NCBI GenBank assembly: GCA_965236175.1
Contig: CBDEAT010000002.1
Location: 115,987-179,986, forward strand
DNA from: Fontibacterium universale
GTDB lineage: Bacteria > Pseudomonadota > Alphaproteobacteria > Pelagibacterales > Pelagibacteraceae
Direction: 5' to 3'
DNA: 64,000 bases
The notes under the pieces were generated by a model. It did not search any database, was not told the DNA's origin, and saw only the letters and a list, made by a program, of their open reading frames with translations. Position 1 is the stretch's first letter; every line of letters starts with the position of its first letter. Below, piece by piece: positions 28,274 to 38,341 of this stretch. Both the position numbers and the translations under genes were made by a program.

Positions 28274-28303
28274 TTGAAAAAAGTATTTTCTATAGTGTAA
28301 TAT
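28274..28303 (+). promoter_or_regulatory. possible hemA promoter, near-leaderless
   Basis: TTGAAA (28274-28279) and TAATAT (28298-28303) with an 18-bp spacer lie in the 78-bp gap between hemB and hemA. The -10 ends only 5 bp before the hemA ATG, so transcription would begin almost at the start codon. Confidence 0.35.
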
Positions 28304-28308
28304 TAATT

Positions 28309-29529
28309 ATGAGCATAGATTACGATCTTATTTTTAACAATGCATTAAAAGATTTAAGACAAGAAGGTCGTTATAGAGTTTTTAATAACATTACTCGAAA
28401 AAAAGGCGAGTTTCCAAAAGCAGTTTATAATAATCAATACGGTATTAAATCAGATGTAACTATCTGGTGTAGCAATGATTATTTAGGAATGGGACAAAAC
28501 CCATTGGTAGTCGATGCATTTGTAAACGCTGTAAATTTAGTTGGAGCCGGCGCTGGAGGAACAAGAAATATTTCTGGAACATCAAATTATCATGTTGAAT
28601 TAGAAAATGAGTTAGCAAGATTTCATAATAAAGATGGAGCATTAATTTTCACCTCTGGGTACATTGCAAATGAGTGCGCATTAAGTACGTTAGCTAAATT
28701 TTTACCTAAATGTATTATTTTTTCTGATGAAAATAATCATGCATCAATGATTGAGGGTATTAGAAAAGGTAATTCTGATAAATTTATTTGGAAGCATAAT
28801 GACGTTGATCATCTTGAATATCTTTTAAAAAATTCTAATAAAGAACAGCCAAAAATTGTAGCATTTGAATCTGTTTATTCAATGGATGGTGATTTTGCAC
28901 CAATTAAAAAAATAATTGAAGTTTCAAAAAAATATAACGCACTCACTTATTTAGATGAAGTTCACGGAGTTGGATTGTATGGAAAAAATGGAGGAGGGTT
29001 ATCACAGCAACTTGGCTTAACAGAAGAGATAGATATTATTGAAGGTACGCTCGCTAAAGGCTTTGGATTAATGGGTGGATATATTACAGCAAAATATAAT
29101 ATTATTGATGTAATAAGATCTTTTGCTCCAGGATTTATTTTTACAACTTCTTTGCCACCGAGTTTAGCCGCTGCTGCAGTAGCAAGTATTCGACATGTAA
29201 AAAATAATCATAGTTTAAGAGAGGCTCTTTATGAAAGAGCAAATAAATTAAAAAAATTAATGCTGGCTCATAATTTGCCAATTATAAAAAATAATAGTCA
29301 CATAGTACCTCTATTAGTAAAGGATCCTGTAAGATGTAAGGAGATTTCAGATATTTTGCTTAATGATTATTCAATATATGTTCAGCCAATTAATTATCCA
29401 ACTGTCCCTAAGGGACTAGAGAGACTTAGGTTTACACCAACTCCTTTGCATGATGATTCTAAGTTAGAATTTCTTGTTAATGCGCTTGATCAAATTTGGA
29501 GAGAATTAAAACTTTCAAGAGCGGCTTAA
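28309..29529 (+). CDS. hemA: 5-aminolevulinate synthase
   Basis: PLP enzyme that joins glycine and succinyl-CoA, the C4 route of heme synthesis found in Alphaproteobacteria. 406 residues. WCSNDYLGMG, GAGGTRNISGTSNYH, YLDEVHGVGLYG and the PLP Lys in GTLAKGFGLMGGYI are diagnostic and match ALAS more closely than KBL or BioF. C-terminal RLRFTPTPLHDD is typical. Placed divergently to hemB. Confidence 0.95.
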   Translation: MSIDYDLIFNNALKDLRQEGRYRVFNNITRKKGEFPKAVYNNQYGIKSDVTIWCSNDYLGMGQNPLVVDAFVNAVNLVGAGAGGTRNISGTSNYHVELENELARFHNKDGALIFTSGYIANECALSTLAKFLPKCIIFSDENNHASMIEGIRKGNSDKFIWKHNDVDHLEYLLKNSNKEQPKIVAFESVYSMDGDFAPIKKIIEVSKKYNALTYLDEVHGVGLYGKNGGGLSQQLGLTEEIDIIEGTLAKGFGLMGGYITAKYNIIDVIRSFAPGFIFTTSLPPSLAAAAVASIRHVKNNHSLREALYERANKLKKLMLAHNLPIIKNNSHIVPLLVKDPVRCKEISDILLNDYSIYVQPINYPTVPKGLERLRFTPTPLHDDSKLEFLVNALDQIWRELKLSRAA

Positions 29530-29593
29530 TATATAAAAATTATTAATTATCTTTTTAATATACAACCTATTTTGAAGTTGGTAATTAACTGGT

Positions 29594-30038
29594 GTGTCCA
29601 AATCTTTAACTAAATCAATCATTATAGCCTCAGACCACGCCGGGTTTTTAATGAAAGAAAAAGTTAAAATTTTTTTAAATAAATCTAAAATTAAATCCTT
29701 AGATCTTGGAACTTTCTCAGAAGAAAGAGTTGATTATCCAGATTATGCTAAAAAACTTGCTTTATCGGTAAGAAAAAAATCTACTTTTGGAATATTAATT
29801 TGTGGCTCTGGTATAGGAGTCTCTATTGCGGCAAATAGGTTTAAGAAAATAAGAGCCGCTGTTTGTTATAATCAAATATCAGTCATCTTTGGCTAGAAAG
29901 CATAACAATGCTAATGTATTATGTCTTGGCGCTCGATTAATTAATTTCAAAAACGCTCAAAAAATTATAAATACTTTTATTAGTACAAAATTTGAAGGTG
30001 GAAGACATACAGCAAGAGTAAAAAAATTAGATAAATAA
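29594..30038 (+). CDS. rpiB: ribose-5-phosphate isomerase B (frameshifted)
   Basis: Interconverts ribose-5-phosphate and ribulose-5-phosphate. The first frame reads IIASDHAGFLMKEKVK, VDYPDYAKKLA, ILICGSGIGVSIAANRF and then stops. The frame one base over continues LARKHNNANVLCLGARLI and FEGGRHTARVKKLDK to a stop at 30038. Removing the T at 29883 restores an unbroken 147-residue protein reading NQISASLARKHN across the junction. Active-site Cys (CGSGIG) and the phosphate-binding end are present. Starts at GTG 29594. glyA follows 2 bp later. Confidence 0.85.
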
Positions 30039-30040
30039 AT

Positions 30041-31339
30041 ATGAGTTCAGATAATAAAATTGATAAAAAAAATATTGAAGAATTTTTTAATTCTAATTTA
30101 AAAAAATCAGATCCAGATATTTACGATTCAATTCAAAAAGAATTTACACGTCAGCAAAATCATATTGAGTTAATTGCTTCTGAGAATATTGTTTCAAGAG
30201 CAGTTTTAGAGGCACAAGGATCGGTATTAACAAATAAATATGCCGAAGGTTATAGTGGCAAAAGATATTATGGTGGTTGCGAATTTGTTGATATTGCAGA
30301 AGACTTAGCCATTGAGAGAGTAAAAAAATTATTTAATTGTAATTTTGCAAATGTTCAGCCGCATTCAGGAGCACAAGCAAATGCAGCTGTATTTTTAGCT
30401 TTGATTAAGCCAGGTGATACAATTTTAGGAATGGGTATTGATCAAGGAGGTCATCTAACGCATGGAGCTGCTCCAGCAATGTCTGGTAAGTGGTTTAATG
30501 CTATTGCGTATGGAGTTAGAAAAGATAATGGCTTAATTGATTACGCTGCAGTTAAAGAACTAGCAATTAAACATAAACCAAAATTAATTATTGCAGGTGG
30601 TAGCGCTTATTCAAGAATTATTGATTTTAAAATTTTTAAAGATATTGCAAAAGAAGTTGGTGCTTACCTGTTAGTTGATATGGCTCATTTTTCAGGTTTA
30701 GTTGCTGGAGGAGCGTATCCAAATCCAATTGAACATGCAGATGTAGTTACTTCTACTACACATAAAGTTTTGAGAGGACCTAGAGGAGGAGTAATTCTTA
30801 CTAATAATGAAGAGATTGCAAAAAAAATGAATTCAGCTGTTTTTCCTGGTCTACAAGGCGGACCCCTAATGCACGTGATAGCAGCTAAAGCTGTCTGTTT
30901 TAAAGAAGCTTTATCAGATGATTTTAAATCTTACACAAAATCAGTTGTTGCAAATGCACAAGCACTTTCAGAAACTTTAAAAAATTTAGGTTACACAATT
31001 TTCTCAGGAGGAACTGATACGCACTTAATACTTATAGATCTGAGACCATTTAAACTTACAGGAAAAGATGCCTCAGATTCTTTAGGAAGAGCAAACATAA
31101 CATGCAATAAGAATGGTATTCCTTATGATGATCAAAAACCTTGGATTACCTCAGGTATAAGACTTGGAACTCCCGCATGCACTACAAGAGGATTTTCGAC
31201 AAATGAATTTAAAATAGTTGGAAACTTAATTGATCAAGTTTTAAAAGGTCTAATTAACAACAAAAGCAGCGAAGTAGAAAAAGAAGTTCAAGAAAAAGTA
31301 AAAAAATTGTGTGCTAATTTCCCAATTTATAAATTTTAA
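30041..31339 (+). CDS. glyA: serine hydroxymethyltransferase
   Basis: Interconverts serine and glycine, supplying one-carbon units on tetrahydrofolate. 432 residues. IELIASENIVS, NKYAEGYSGKRYYGGCEFVD, and the PLP Lys in VVTSTTHKVLRGPRGG are characteristic. Glycine/serine metabolism is prominent in SAR11. It is followed 5 bp later by nrdR, the standard alphaproteobacterial arrangement. Confidence 0.97.
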   Translation: MSSDNKIDKKNIEEFFNSNLKKSDPDIYDSIQKEFTRQQNHIELIASENIVSRAVLEAQGSVLTNKYAEGYSGKRYYGGCEFVDIAEDLAIERVKKLFNCNFANVQPHSGAQANAAVFLALIKPGDTILGMGIDQGGHLTHGAAPAMSGKWFNAIAYGVRKDNGLIDYAAVKELAIKHKPKLIIAGGSAYSRIIDFKIFKDIAKEVGAYLLVDMAHFSGLVAGGAYPNPIEHADVVTSTTHKVLRGPRGGVILTNNEEIAKKMNSAVFPGLQGGPLMHVIAAKAVCFKEALSDDFKSYTKSVVANAQALSETLKNLGYTIFSGGTDTHLILIDLRPFKLTGKDASDSLGRANITCNKNGIPYDDQKPWITSGIRLGTPACTTRGFSTNEFKIVGNLIDQVLKGLINNKSSEVEKEVQEKVKKLCANFPIYKF

Positions 31340-31344
31340 CTTTT

Positions 31345-31803
31345 ATGATTTGTCCATTTTGCAAAGAAAAAGAAACTTCAGTAATCGATTCAAGACCTAC
31401 TGAGGATGGAACTGTTATCAGAAGAAGAAGAGAGTGTAGCTGTAAGCAAAGATTTACTACTTTTGAAAGAGTCCAGCTTAGAGAATTAATTGTTGTTAAA
31501 AAAAATGGAAGAAAATCTACTTTCGATAGAGAAAAATTAGCCAAATCTATTAATATTGCACTAAGAAAAAGACCTGTAGATAGCGACACAATAGAAAAAT
31601 TTATTTCTAAAATTTATAGAAATTTAGAAGATCTAGGGCAGGCTGAAATATTATCTAGTACAATTGGAAAATATGTAATGGAAGGTCTAAAAGAACTTGA
31701 TCCTGTTGCCTATGTTCGTTTCGCTTCTGTATATACAAACTTTAAAGAGGCAAAAGATTTTGAGCAATTTGTAGACCAACTTAATGTTCCTTCAAAAAAA
31801 TAA
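31345..31803 (+). CDS. nrdR: transcriptional repressor NrdR
   Basis: ATP-cone repressor of ribonucleotide reductase genes. 152 residues. The zinc ribbon starts MICPFCKEKETSVIDSRPTEDG and closes with RRECSCKQRF (Cys 3, 6, 31, 33 type). The ATP-cone begins about residue 48 (VKKNGRKSTFDREKL). Located between glyA and the riboflavin genes, as in many Alphaproteobacteria. Confidence 0.96.
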   Translation: MICPFCKEKETSVIDSRPTEDGTVIRRRRECSCKQRFTTFERVQLRELIVVKKNGRKSTFDREKLAKSINIALRKRPVDSDTIEKFISKIYRNLEDLGQAEILSSTIGKYVMEGLKELDPVAYVRFASVYTNFKEAKDFEQFVDQLNVPSKK

Positions 31804-31828
31804 TACTAAGTTTATTAAATCTTATTTT

Positions 31829-32888
31829 ATGAAGTTGGCTTTTAATTTAGCCAATATTCATAACAATATGACTGGCGTCAATCCCTCTGTTGGTTGCCTA
31901 GTTTGTCAGAAACGATAAAATTTTATCATATGGAGTAACAGGTATTGGCGGAGGCCCCCATGCGGAATATTCTGCTTTAGTTAATTTAAAAAAAATTAAT
32001 AATTTAGATTGCTATGTTTCGTTAGAACCTTGTCATCACCAAGGAAAAAATCCTCCATGCACAAAAGCTATAATTAATAAAAAAATAAAGAAACTTTATT
32101 ATTCTGAAACAGATGATGATCCTAGAGTACAAGGAAAAGGTCTTGAATTTTTACAAAATAATAAAATAAAAATTAGTAAAATTAATAATATTTTTAAAGA
32201 TAGTTTTTATAAAATTTATAATGATTTTAATAAAAATTTTTTACCAAAAGTTTATGCGAAAATTGCAACTTCAAAAAATTATTATTCTTTTATTAAAAAT
32301 AGACCGCAAATTACAAATGTTTATTCAAGAAAATTAACACATATTTTACGTTCAGAAATCAATGCTATTTTAATAGGAGTTAATACTCACAATAAAGATA
32401 ATCCACTTTTAAATTGTCGTATTAACGGACTTAACCAATTAAATCCTGCTCGATTTATAGTTGATCCAAATTTAAGAATTAACAGAAATTCAAAATTAAT
32501 ATTGTCTGCTAAAAAAATTAAAACTTATATTTTTTATTCTAATAAAAATAATAATAAAATTAATTATCTTAAGAATAAAAATATTTACCTAATTTACTTG
32601 CCACTAAATAATAAAAAACAATTAGATTGCAAAGAAATCCTAGTTACCATTGGCTTATTGGGTTACAAGAACGTTTTAATAGAAGGTGGCTATAATACTA
32701 TAAAAAGATTTATTGATTTAAATCTAATAGATATTTTCTATTTTTTTAAAAATGATGAAATTATAAATAAAAATTCATCACATTCTTTTAAAAATATTTA
32801 TATGACTTTAAAGAAGAAATTTAAAAATAAAAAAGTAATGCAGCAGATTTATTTAAAAAATAATAATTTAACTGTTTTTCAAAAATAA
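31829..32888 (+). CDS. ribD: bifunctional riboflavin deaminase/reductase RibD (frameshifted)
   Basis: Deaminates and then reduces the pyrimidine intermediate of riboflavin synthesis. From ATG 31829 the frame reads MKLAFNLANIHNN and VNPSVGCLV, then stops after CQKR. One base over, the frame continues as GGGPHAEYSALVNL, LEPCHHQGKNPPCTKA (deaminase zinc ligands) and then the reductase domain with AILIGVNTHNKDNPLL and VLIEGGYNTIKRFIDL. Deleting one T of the TTT at 31902-31904 restores a 352-residue protein (CLVVRNDKILSYG). The reductase domain is very AT-rich and diverged. Confidence 0.85.
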
Positions 32889-32896
32889 TTAAATTT

Positions 32897-33490
32897 ATGT
32901 TTACTGGTATAATTAAAAATATTGGCAATATTAAAGAATTAAAAAAAAATAATAATGGTTATTTTTTATCTGTTATTTCAGATTTAAGTTTTACCAAAAA
33001 AGATATTGGAACTTCTATTTCTTGCTCTGGGGTTTGTTTGACTTTAACAAAAATTATAAAAAATAAGAAAAAAAATGAATTATTTTTTTATTTATCAAAA
33101 CATACAGTTATCACGTCTGCTTTTAAGCATTTAAAATCTGGTGATTTATTAAATTTAGAAAAATCCATGAAATATGGAGATGAGTTTGCAGGCCATTTCG
33201 TTCAAGGTCATGTAGATACAACAATAAAAGTTTTAAGTATTAATACTAATAATAGCAAAAGTTGGACTATTTTTTTTAATATACCTAAGAAATTTAAAAA
33301 ATTTCTAATTGAAAAAGGTTCTATAGCAATTAATGGAGTGTCTCTAACTATAGCTAAAATTTTTTCTAATAGATTTAAAGTTGTGATTATTCCTCATACA
33401 CTTCAAAATACGAATTTATTAAAATTAAAAAAAAATAATTACGTTAATGTTGAGATTGATTTAATAGCTAAAACTTTATTAAAAAAATAA
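32897..33490 (+). CDS. ribE: riboflavin synthase alpha subunit
   Basis: Dismutates two 6,7-dimethyl-8-ribityllumazine molecules to riboflavin. 197 residues, two lumazine-binding repeats: MFTGIIKNIGNIKEL with GTSISCSGVCLTL in the first, and DEFAGHFVQGHVDTTIKV with KGSIAINGVSLTIAKI in the second. It sits between ribD and ribBA with gaps of 8 and 2 bp. Confidence 0.95.
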   Translation: MFTGIIKNIGNIKELKKNNNGYFLSVISDLSFTKKDIGTSISCSGVCLTLTKIIKNKKKNELFFYLSKHTVITSAFKHLKSGDLLNLEKSMKYGDEFAGHFVQGHVDTTIKVLSINTNNSKSWTIFFNIPKKFKKFLIEKGSIAINGVSLTIAKIFSNRFKVVIIPHTLQNTNLLKLKKNNYVNVEIDLIAKTLLKK

Positions 33491-33492
33491 AT

Positions 33493-34548
33493 ATGTTTTC
33501 TTCAGTTAAAAAAATTATTCAGGATGCAAAAAAAGGAAAAATTTTTATTTTAATAGATGATAAAAATAGGGAAAACGAAGGTGATTTAGTTATTCCAGCA
33601 TCAAAGATTGATCATAAAAAGATAAATTTTATGGCAACGCATGGCAGAGGTTTAATTTGTTTAGCTATTGATAAACATAAAGCTAAAGCTCTCAATTTAT
33701 CTTTGATGCCAAGTAGAAATTCATCTCGATTACAAACTGCATTTACAATTTCTATAGAAGCACGAAAAGGAGTGACAACAGGAATTTCCGCAAAAGATAG
33801 AGCTCATACAATAAAAACTGCAATTAAAAGAAATGTTAAATCAAAAGACATATCTACTCCAGGACATATTTTTCCTTTAATTGCAAAAGATGGAGGCGTG
33901 CTTGAAAGAGCAGGACATACAGAAGCATCAGTTGATATAGCAAAACTTGCTGGTTGTGGTTCTAGTGGAGTCATTTGCGAAATAATGAACACAGATGGTT
34001 CAATGGCAAAAGGAAAGCATCTTTTTAACTATGCAAAAAAATTTAATTTAAATATTGCAAGAATTGAAGATTTAATCGCTTACCGATTAAAAAAAGAAAG
34101 TTTAATAAAATTAAAAAGAATTGAACAGGTAAAAATTGGAAACAACGATACTTATCAAGTAAAAATTTATGAGAATAAATTAGATGGAAAAGAGCATATT
34201 GCTTTAATTAAATCTCAGGATAAAAAAATCGTACCTAGAGTTAGAGTTATTTCTTCAAATATCGTAACTAGTTTTTTATCAAAAAATAAAGAAAATCTAT
34301 CTATTAACAAAACACTTAATTATTATAAAAAATACAAGAATTGTATTTTGATTATAATAAGAGATGAGTTAGTTAAAAATAATCTTAATAATAAGAAAGA
34401 AAGTAGTTTAAGAAATTACGGTATTGGTGCGCAAATTTTGAGAAGTTTAAATATAAGAAAAATGATTTTAATATCTAAGTCAAAGAAGAATATTATAGGG
34501 CTAGATGGTTTTGGTATAAAAATTGTCAAACAAGAGTTTATTAAATGA
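33493..34548 (+). CDS. ribB: 3,4-dihydroxy-2-butanone-4-phosphate synthase with degenerate RibA domain
   Basis: 351 residues. The N-terminal domain (1-200) has all the DHBP synthase motifs: ILIDDKNRENEGDLVI, ATHGRGLICLA, and RAGHTEASVDIAKLAG. The C-terminal part keeps the RibA-like SLRNYGIGAQILRSLNI and GLDGFGIKIV pieces but lacks the SxRCDCG zinc motif and the EGRGIG loop of GTP cyclohydrolase II. It is therefore a RibBX-like protein, probably active only as RibB. A separate GTP cyclohydrolase is needed elsewhere. Overlaps ribH by 4 bp. Confidence 0.9.
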   Translation: MFSSVKKIIQDAKKGKIFILIDDKNRENEGDLVIPASKIDHKKINFMATHGRGLICLAIDKHKAKALNLSLMPSRNSSRLQTAFTISIEARKGVTTGISAKDRAHTIKTAIKRNVKSKDISTPGHIFPLIAKDGGVLERAGHTEASVDIAKLAGCGSSGVICEIMNTDGSMAKGKHLFNYAKKFNLNIARIEDLIAYRLKKESLIKLKRIEQVKIGNNDTYQVKIYENKLDGKEHIALIKSQDKKIVPRVRVISSNIVTSFLSKNKENLSINKTLNYYKKYKNCILIIIRDELVKNNLNNKKESSLRNYGIGAQILRSLNIRKMILISKSKKNIIGLDGFGIKIVKQEFIK

Positions 34549-34967
34549 AGAAAAAAATATTAATAGTCAGTTCATCTTTTTATAAAAATTTAGAGAAAAA
34601 ACTTTTACTTGGAGCCTTAAAAGAAATAGATAAAAAATTATTTGATACTGATTTTTTTTCTGTTTCCGGCGCTTATGAGATACCGCAATTATTAAATATT
34701 TTATTAAAAGATAAAAAATACGCTTTTTGCATAGCTCTTGGATGTATAATTAAAGGCGAAACTCCACATTTTGATATTATTAGTCAGTCGGTATCAGATA
34801 AATTATTAGAAATTTCTATTAAATATAACGTTCCAGTTTCTAATGGTGTACTAAATTGCAATACTCCAAAACAAGCAGAAGTTAGATGCGATCCTAAATT
34901 AAAAAATAAAGGTGGAGAAGCCGTACTCGCTGCATTAAGTGTTTATAATTCTATTTATAAACGTTAA
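34545..34967 (+). CDS. ribH: 6,7-dimethyl-8-ribityllumazine synthase
   Basis: Penultimate riboflavin enzyme, 140 residues. ILIVSSSFYKNLEKKL, SVSGAYEIPQLL, ALGCIIKGETPHFDII (with the active-site His) and PVSNGVLNC are family motifs. Shares its last base with the start of nusB and overlaps ribB. Confidence 0.93.
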   Translation: MKKKILIVSSSFYKNLEKKLLLGALKEIDKKLFDTDFFSVSGAYEIPQLLNILLKDKKYAFCIALGCIIKGETPHFDIISQSVSDKLLEISIKYNVPVSNGVLNCNTPKQAEVRCDPKLKNKGGEAVLAALSVYNSIYKR

Positions 34968-35347
34968 TGACTAACGTTAAAAACAATTCAAGATTAATAA
35001 TTGTACAACTTTTATACAGTCATTACATAAATCAAGAAAAATTATTATTTGATTTTAAGAATCCTTACAAAAGATTCATTAAAAAAATCTGTAATGGGGT
35101 AATTGAAAATAATCCCTTGTTAGAAGATAAGTTAGTAAATTTTTTAGATAAAAAATTTGAGCTTAAAAATTTTGAAATAATTTTTGCTATTATATTAAAG
35201 TCTGCAATTTATGAGATTTTCTTTTATAAAAAGACACCATTTAAGGTCGTGATTGATGAGTATTTAAAAATTACTAAAATGTTTCTTAATGATAAGCAAA
35301 AAAATATCATTAATGCAGTTCTAGATAAAATTGCAAAAAGCGTTTAA
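34967..35347 (+). CDS. nusB: transcription antitermination factor NusB
   Basis: RNA-binding factor for rRNA antitermination. 126 residues. The N-terminal SRLIIVQLLYSHYIN and C-terminal ILKSAIYEIFFYKKTPFKVVIDEYLKI segments are typical; the middle is diverged and AT-biased. In many Alphaproteobacteria thiL follows nusB and precedes hppA, but here hppA comes next. Confidence 0.88.
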   Translation: MTNVKNNSRLIIVQLLYSHYINQEKLLFDFKNPYKRFIKKICNGVIENNPLLEDKLVNFLDKKFELKNFEIIFAIILKSAIYEIFFYKKTPFKVVIDEYLKITKMFLNDKQKNIINAVLDKIAKSV

Positions 35348-35461
35348 TTTCTTAAAGTTTTTCATCTAATTTATAGATCTTTTAATATAAAGGGTTGATT
35401 TTATTGACGTAATTTGGCATCTACGTTGTTCTCGTTAACCTAACTAACTAAAAGTCTAATT

Positions 35462-37568
35462 ATGCTTCTTGATCCAAGTTTTGTTTTAAATTTAGTAATC
35501 CTTTGTGGAATTTTATCAATTAGTTTTTGCTTATGTAACTGGCGTTCAAATTTTGTCAGCAAGTTCTGGCAATGCAAGAATGAAAGAAATTGCAGGAGCA
35601 ATTCAAATTGGAGCGAGAGCATATTTAAATCGTCAATATAAAACTATTGCAATAGTTGGAGTGTTAGTTCTTCTTGCTGTAATTTATTTATTTAATTTTT
35701 GGGTAGGACTTGGTTATTTTATTGGTGCTTTTTTATCAGGAATAGCAGGTTACGCTGGAATGTTAATTTCAGTACAAGCAAACGTAAGAACTGCTGAAGC
35801 TTCAAGAAAAAGTTTAGCAGAAGGTTTAAGAATATCTTTTAAATCAGGTGCTTTAACAGGAATGTTAGTTGCTGGTTTAGCTTTACTTGCTATCGCTGTT
35901 TATTACTGGATACTTTTAGAATTAAAAATTAATGAAAGAGAAATTTCTAATGCGCTTGTTGCATTAGGATTTGGTGCTTCACTAATTTCAATTTTTGCAA
36001 GATTAGGTGGAGGAATTTTTACTAAAGGAGCGGATGTTGGCGCTGACTTAGTTGGAAAAGTTGAAGCTGGAATTCCCGAGGATGATCCTAGAAATCCTGC
36101 AGTTATCGCAGATAACGTTGGAGATAACGTAGGAGATTGTGCTGGAATGGCTGCTGACTTATTTGAAACTTATGCAGTTACAATTGTTGCTACAATGGTT
36201 TTAGCATCAATATTTTTCTCTGGAAATTTAAACATGTTAATCTACCCGCTAGCAATTGCTGGTAGCTGTTTGATTACATCTATTATTGGAACTTACTTTG
36301 TAAGATTAGGCGCTAATAAAAGTATTATGGGCGCTTTATATAAAGGCTTTATAGTTTCAGCAGTTTTATCTTTAGCTATTTTATATCCAGTTACTGAACA
36401 TGTTGTTGGATTAACTAAAGTATATAAAGTAGGAGCTATTAGTTTTACTGGACTTAAATTGTATTACTGTGGAGTAATTGGTCTTGTAATTACTGGATTG
36501 TTAATTTGGGTTACAGAATATTACACTAGCACGGCTTACAACCCTGTTAAATCGATCGCTAAATCTTCAACAACTGGACACGGTACAAACGTAATTCAAG
36601 GTTTGGCTATATCTATGGAAGCAACAGCAATACCTGCTTTAATTATTGTTGTTGGAATTTTATCAACTTATTTAATTGCTGGCTTATATGGAATTGCAAT
36701 TGCAGTTACTACAATGTTAGCATTAACAGGAATGGTAGTTGCTTTAGATGCATATGGACCAGTTACAGATAACGCTGGCGGAATAGCACAAATGAGTAAC
36801 TTACCTGCAAGTGTTAGAAAAGTTACTGACGCTCTAGATGCAGTTGGAAATACTACAAAAGCTATTACAAAAGGATATGCGATTGGTTCTGCAGGACTTG
36901 GAGCTTTAGTTTTATTCGCAGCTTACACAGAAGACATTAAACATTTTGCTAAAACACCAGGATCAGCATTAAAAGGAATTGTGGTAAATTTTGATTTATC
37001 AAATCCATATGTTGTTATTGGTTTGTTAATTGGAGGTTTACTTCCTTATCTGTTTGCTTCTATGGGAATGCAAGCAGTAGGTAGAGCAGGCGGAGCTGTG
37101 GTTATTGAAGTTAGAAGACAGTTTAAAAAATGGCCTGGAATTATGAAGAACAAACAAAAACCAGACTATAGAAACGCTGTAGATATTTTAACAAAAGCTG
37201 CAATTAAAGAAATGATCATTCCTTCTTTATTGCCAGTTTTATCTCCAATAGTTCTTTACGTAATAATTTATTACATAGCAGGAACTTCTTCAGCATTATC
37301 TGCATTAGGTGCAATGTTATTAGGTGTTATCGTTACTGGATTTTTCTTAGCAGTATCAATGACAGCAGGTGGCGGAGCATGGGATAACGCAAAAAAATAT
37401 ATTGAAGATGGTCATCATGGCGGAAAAGGCTCTGATGCACATAAAGCAGCAGTAACAGGAGATACAGTTGGTGATCCTTATAAAGATACGGCAGGACCAG
37501 CTGTTAACCCAATGATTAAGATTACAAATATTGTAGCTTTATTATTGTTAGCAATTATTGCTCGCTAG
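35462..37568 (+). CDS. hppA: membrane-bound proton-translocating pyrophosphatase (frameshifted near start)
   Basis: Pumps H+ using pyrophosphate hydrolysis. From ATG 35462 the frame MLLDPSFVLNLVILCGILSIS runs into a wrong frame after a T5 run at 35524-35528. Removing one T joins it to FAYVTGVQILSASSGN and an open frame to 37568, 701 residues in all. Catalytic DVGADLVGKVEAGIPEDDPRNPA and NVGDNVGDCAGMAADLFE are intact, as are GDTVGDPYKDTAGPAVNPMIK residues at the C-terminus. GNTTKAITKG has the Lys and Thr typical of K+-independent pumps. About 16 membrane helices. Confidence 0.92.
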
Positions 37569-38011
37569 TCGTTAGCCTTACCAAAGTTTTTAGCTCGTTG
37601 TCTCATACTGGCTAGGAAACTTGATAAGAAGCTAGAATCTTTACCAAGACTGATGGTTGAAGATTCATCAAAAGGGTTTTTGCTTAATGTATTTTTATCT
37701 AAGAAATTAATTTTTTTTAGGATACCTAAGTCATCAAACTCTAGTCTTAGCGTATTATTGTCAGTAATTACTTTTGTGCCGTACTTATTTCTTGTTTGAT
37801 GTACCTCATGATAAAACCAAATATTATTATTAGTTATTCCAATATTTTGTGGTGGGCCAATCAGATTTAATACATCATTGGTATTAGTAACATTCTCCTG
37901 AAGAGACTCTGATTTAATTTTTAAATTATCGATACCGTGTAATTCATCGATTGTAGTGCAGCCAAATATAAAAAAAAATACCAGGATATATTTATAGAAA
38001 GAAAATCTCAT
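37565..38011 (-). CDS. bamE: outer membrane assembly lipoprotein BamE
   Basis: Component of the BAM complex that inserts beta-barrel proteins. 148 residues with a lipoprotein signal ending FFIFGC, lipidated Cys18. The BamE core has VLNLIGPPQN, IWFYHEV and LRLEFDDLGILKKI. A C-terminal tail of about 40 residues extends beyond the domain. Converges on hppA with a 4-bp overlap; divergent from rpmF. Confidence 0.85.
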   Translation of the reverse strand: MRFSFYKYILVFFFIFGCTTIDELHGIDNLKIKSESLQENVTNTNDVLNLIGPPQNIGITNNNIWFYHEVHQTRNKYGTKVITDNNTLRLEFDDLGILKKINFLDKNTLSKNPFDESSTISLGKDSSFLSSFLASMRQRAKNFGKAND

Positions 38012-38099
38012 ATGCTAAAAACCACTATCATATAAATATAAAATTTTGCCATCTAATCAACGATTATTAACTAGGTTGATTTATTAGGGTTAAATGATA

Positions 38100-38127
38100 T
38101 TGAGTGTCCTAATTTTTAAACTATTAT
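38100..38127 (+). promoter_or_regulatory. possible rpmF-plsX promoter
   Basis: TTGAGT (38100-38105) and TATTAT (38122-38127) are 16 bp apart. The -10 ends 9 bp before the rpmF ATG, and no Shine-Dalgarno sequence is visible, so the transcript would be nearly leaderless. Confidence 0.35.
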
Positions 38128-38136
38128 ATTATTCAA

Positions 38137-38316
38137 ATGGCAGTACCTAAGCGCAAAACATCGAAAGCAAGAAGAAATCTAAGAAGATCACATCATGCTG
38201 TATCTTTTGCAAATGTTATTGAAGATAAAAAAAGTGGCGAATATAGACTTCCGCATCATGTAGATGAAAAGACCGGAATGTATAATGGCAAACAAATTTT
38301 TAAGCCTAAAGCTTAA
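38137..38316 (+). CDS. rpmF: 50S ribosomal protein L32
   Basis: 59 residues beginning MAVPKRKTSKARRNLRRSHH, the classical L32 N-terminus. The rest reads YRLPHHVDEKTGMYNGKQIF. The zinc-type cysteines of some L32 proteins are absent, as in other cysteine-free versions. It lies just before plsX, the usual arrangement. Confidence 0.95.
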   Translation: MAVPKRKTSKARRNLRRSHHAVSFANVIEDKKSGEYRLPHHVDEKTGMYNGKQIFKPKA

Positions 38317-38341
38317 TTTAATTAACTACCAATTTATTTAA

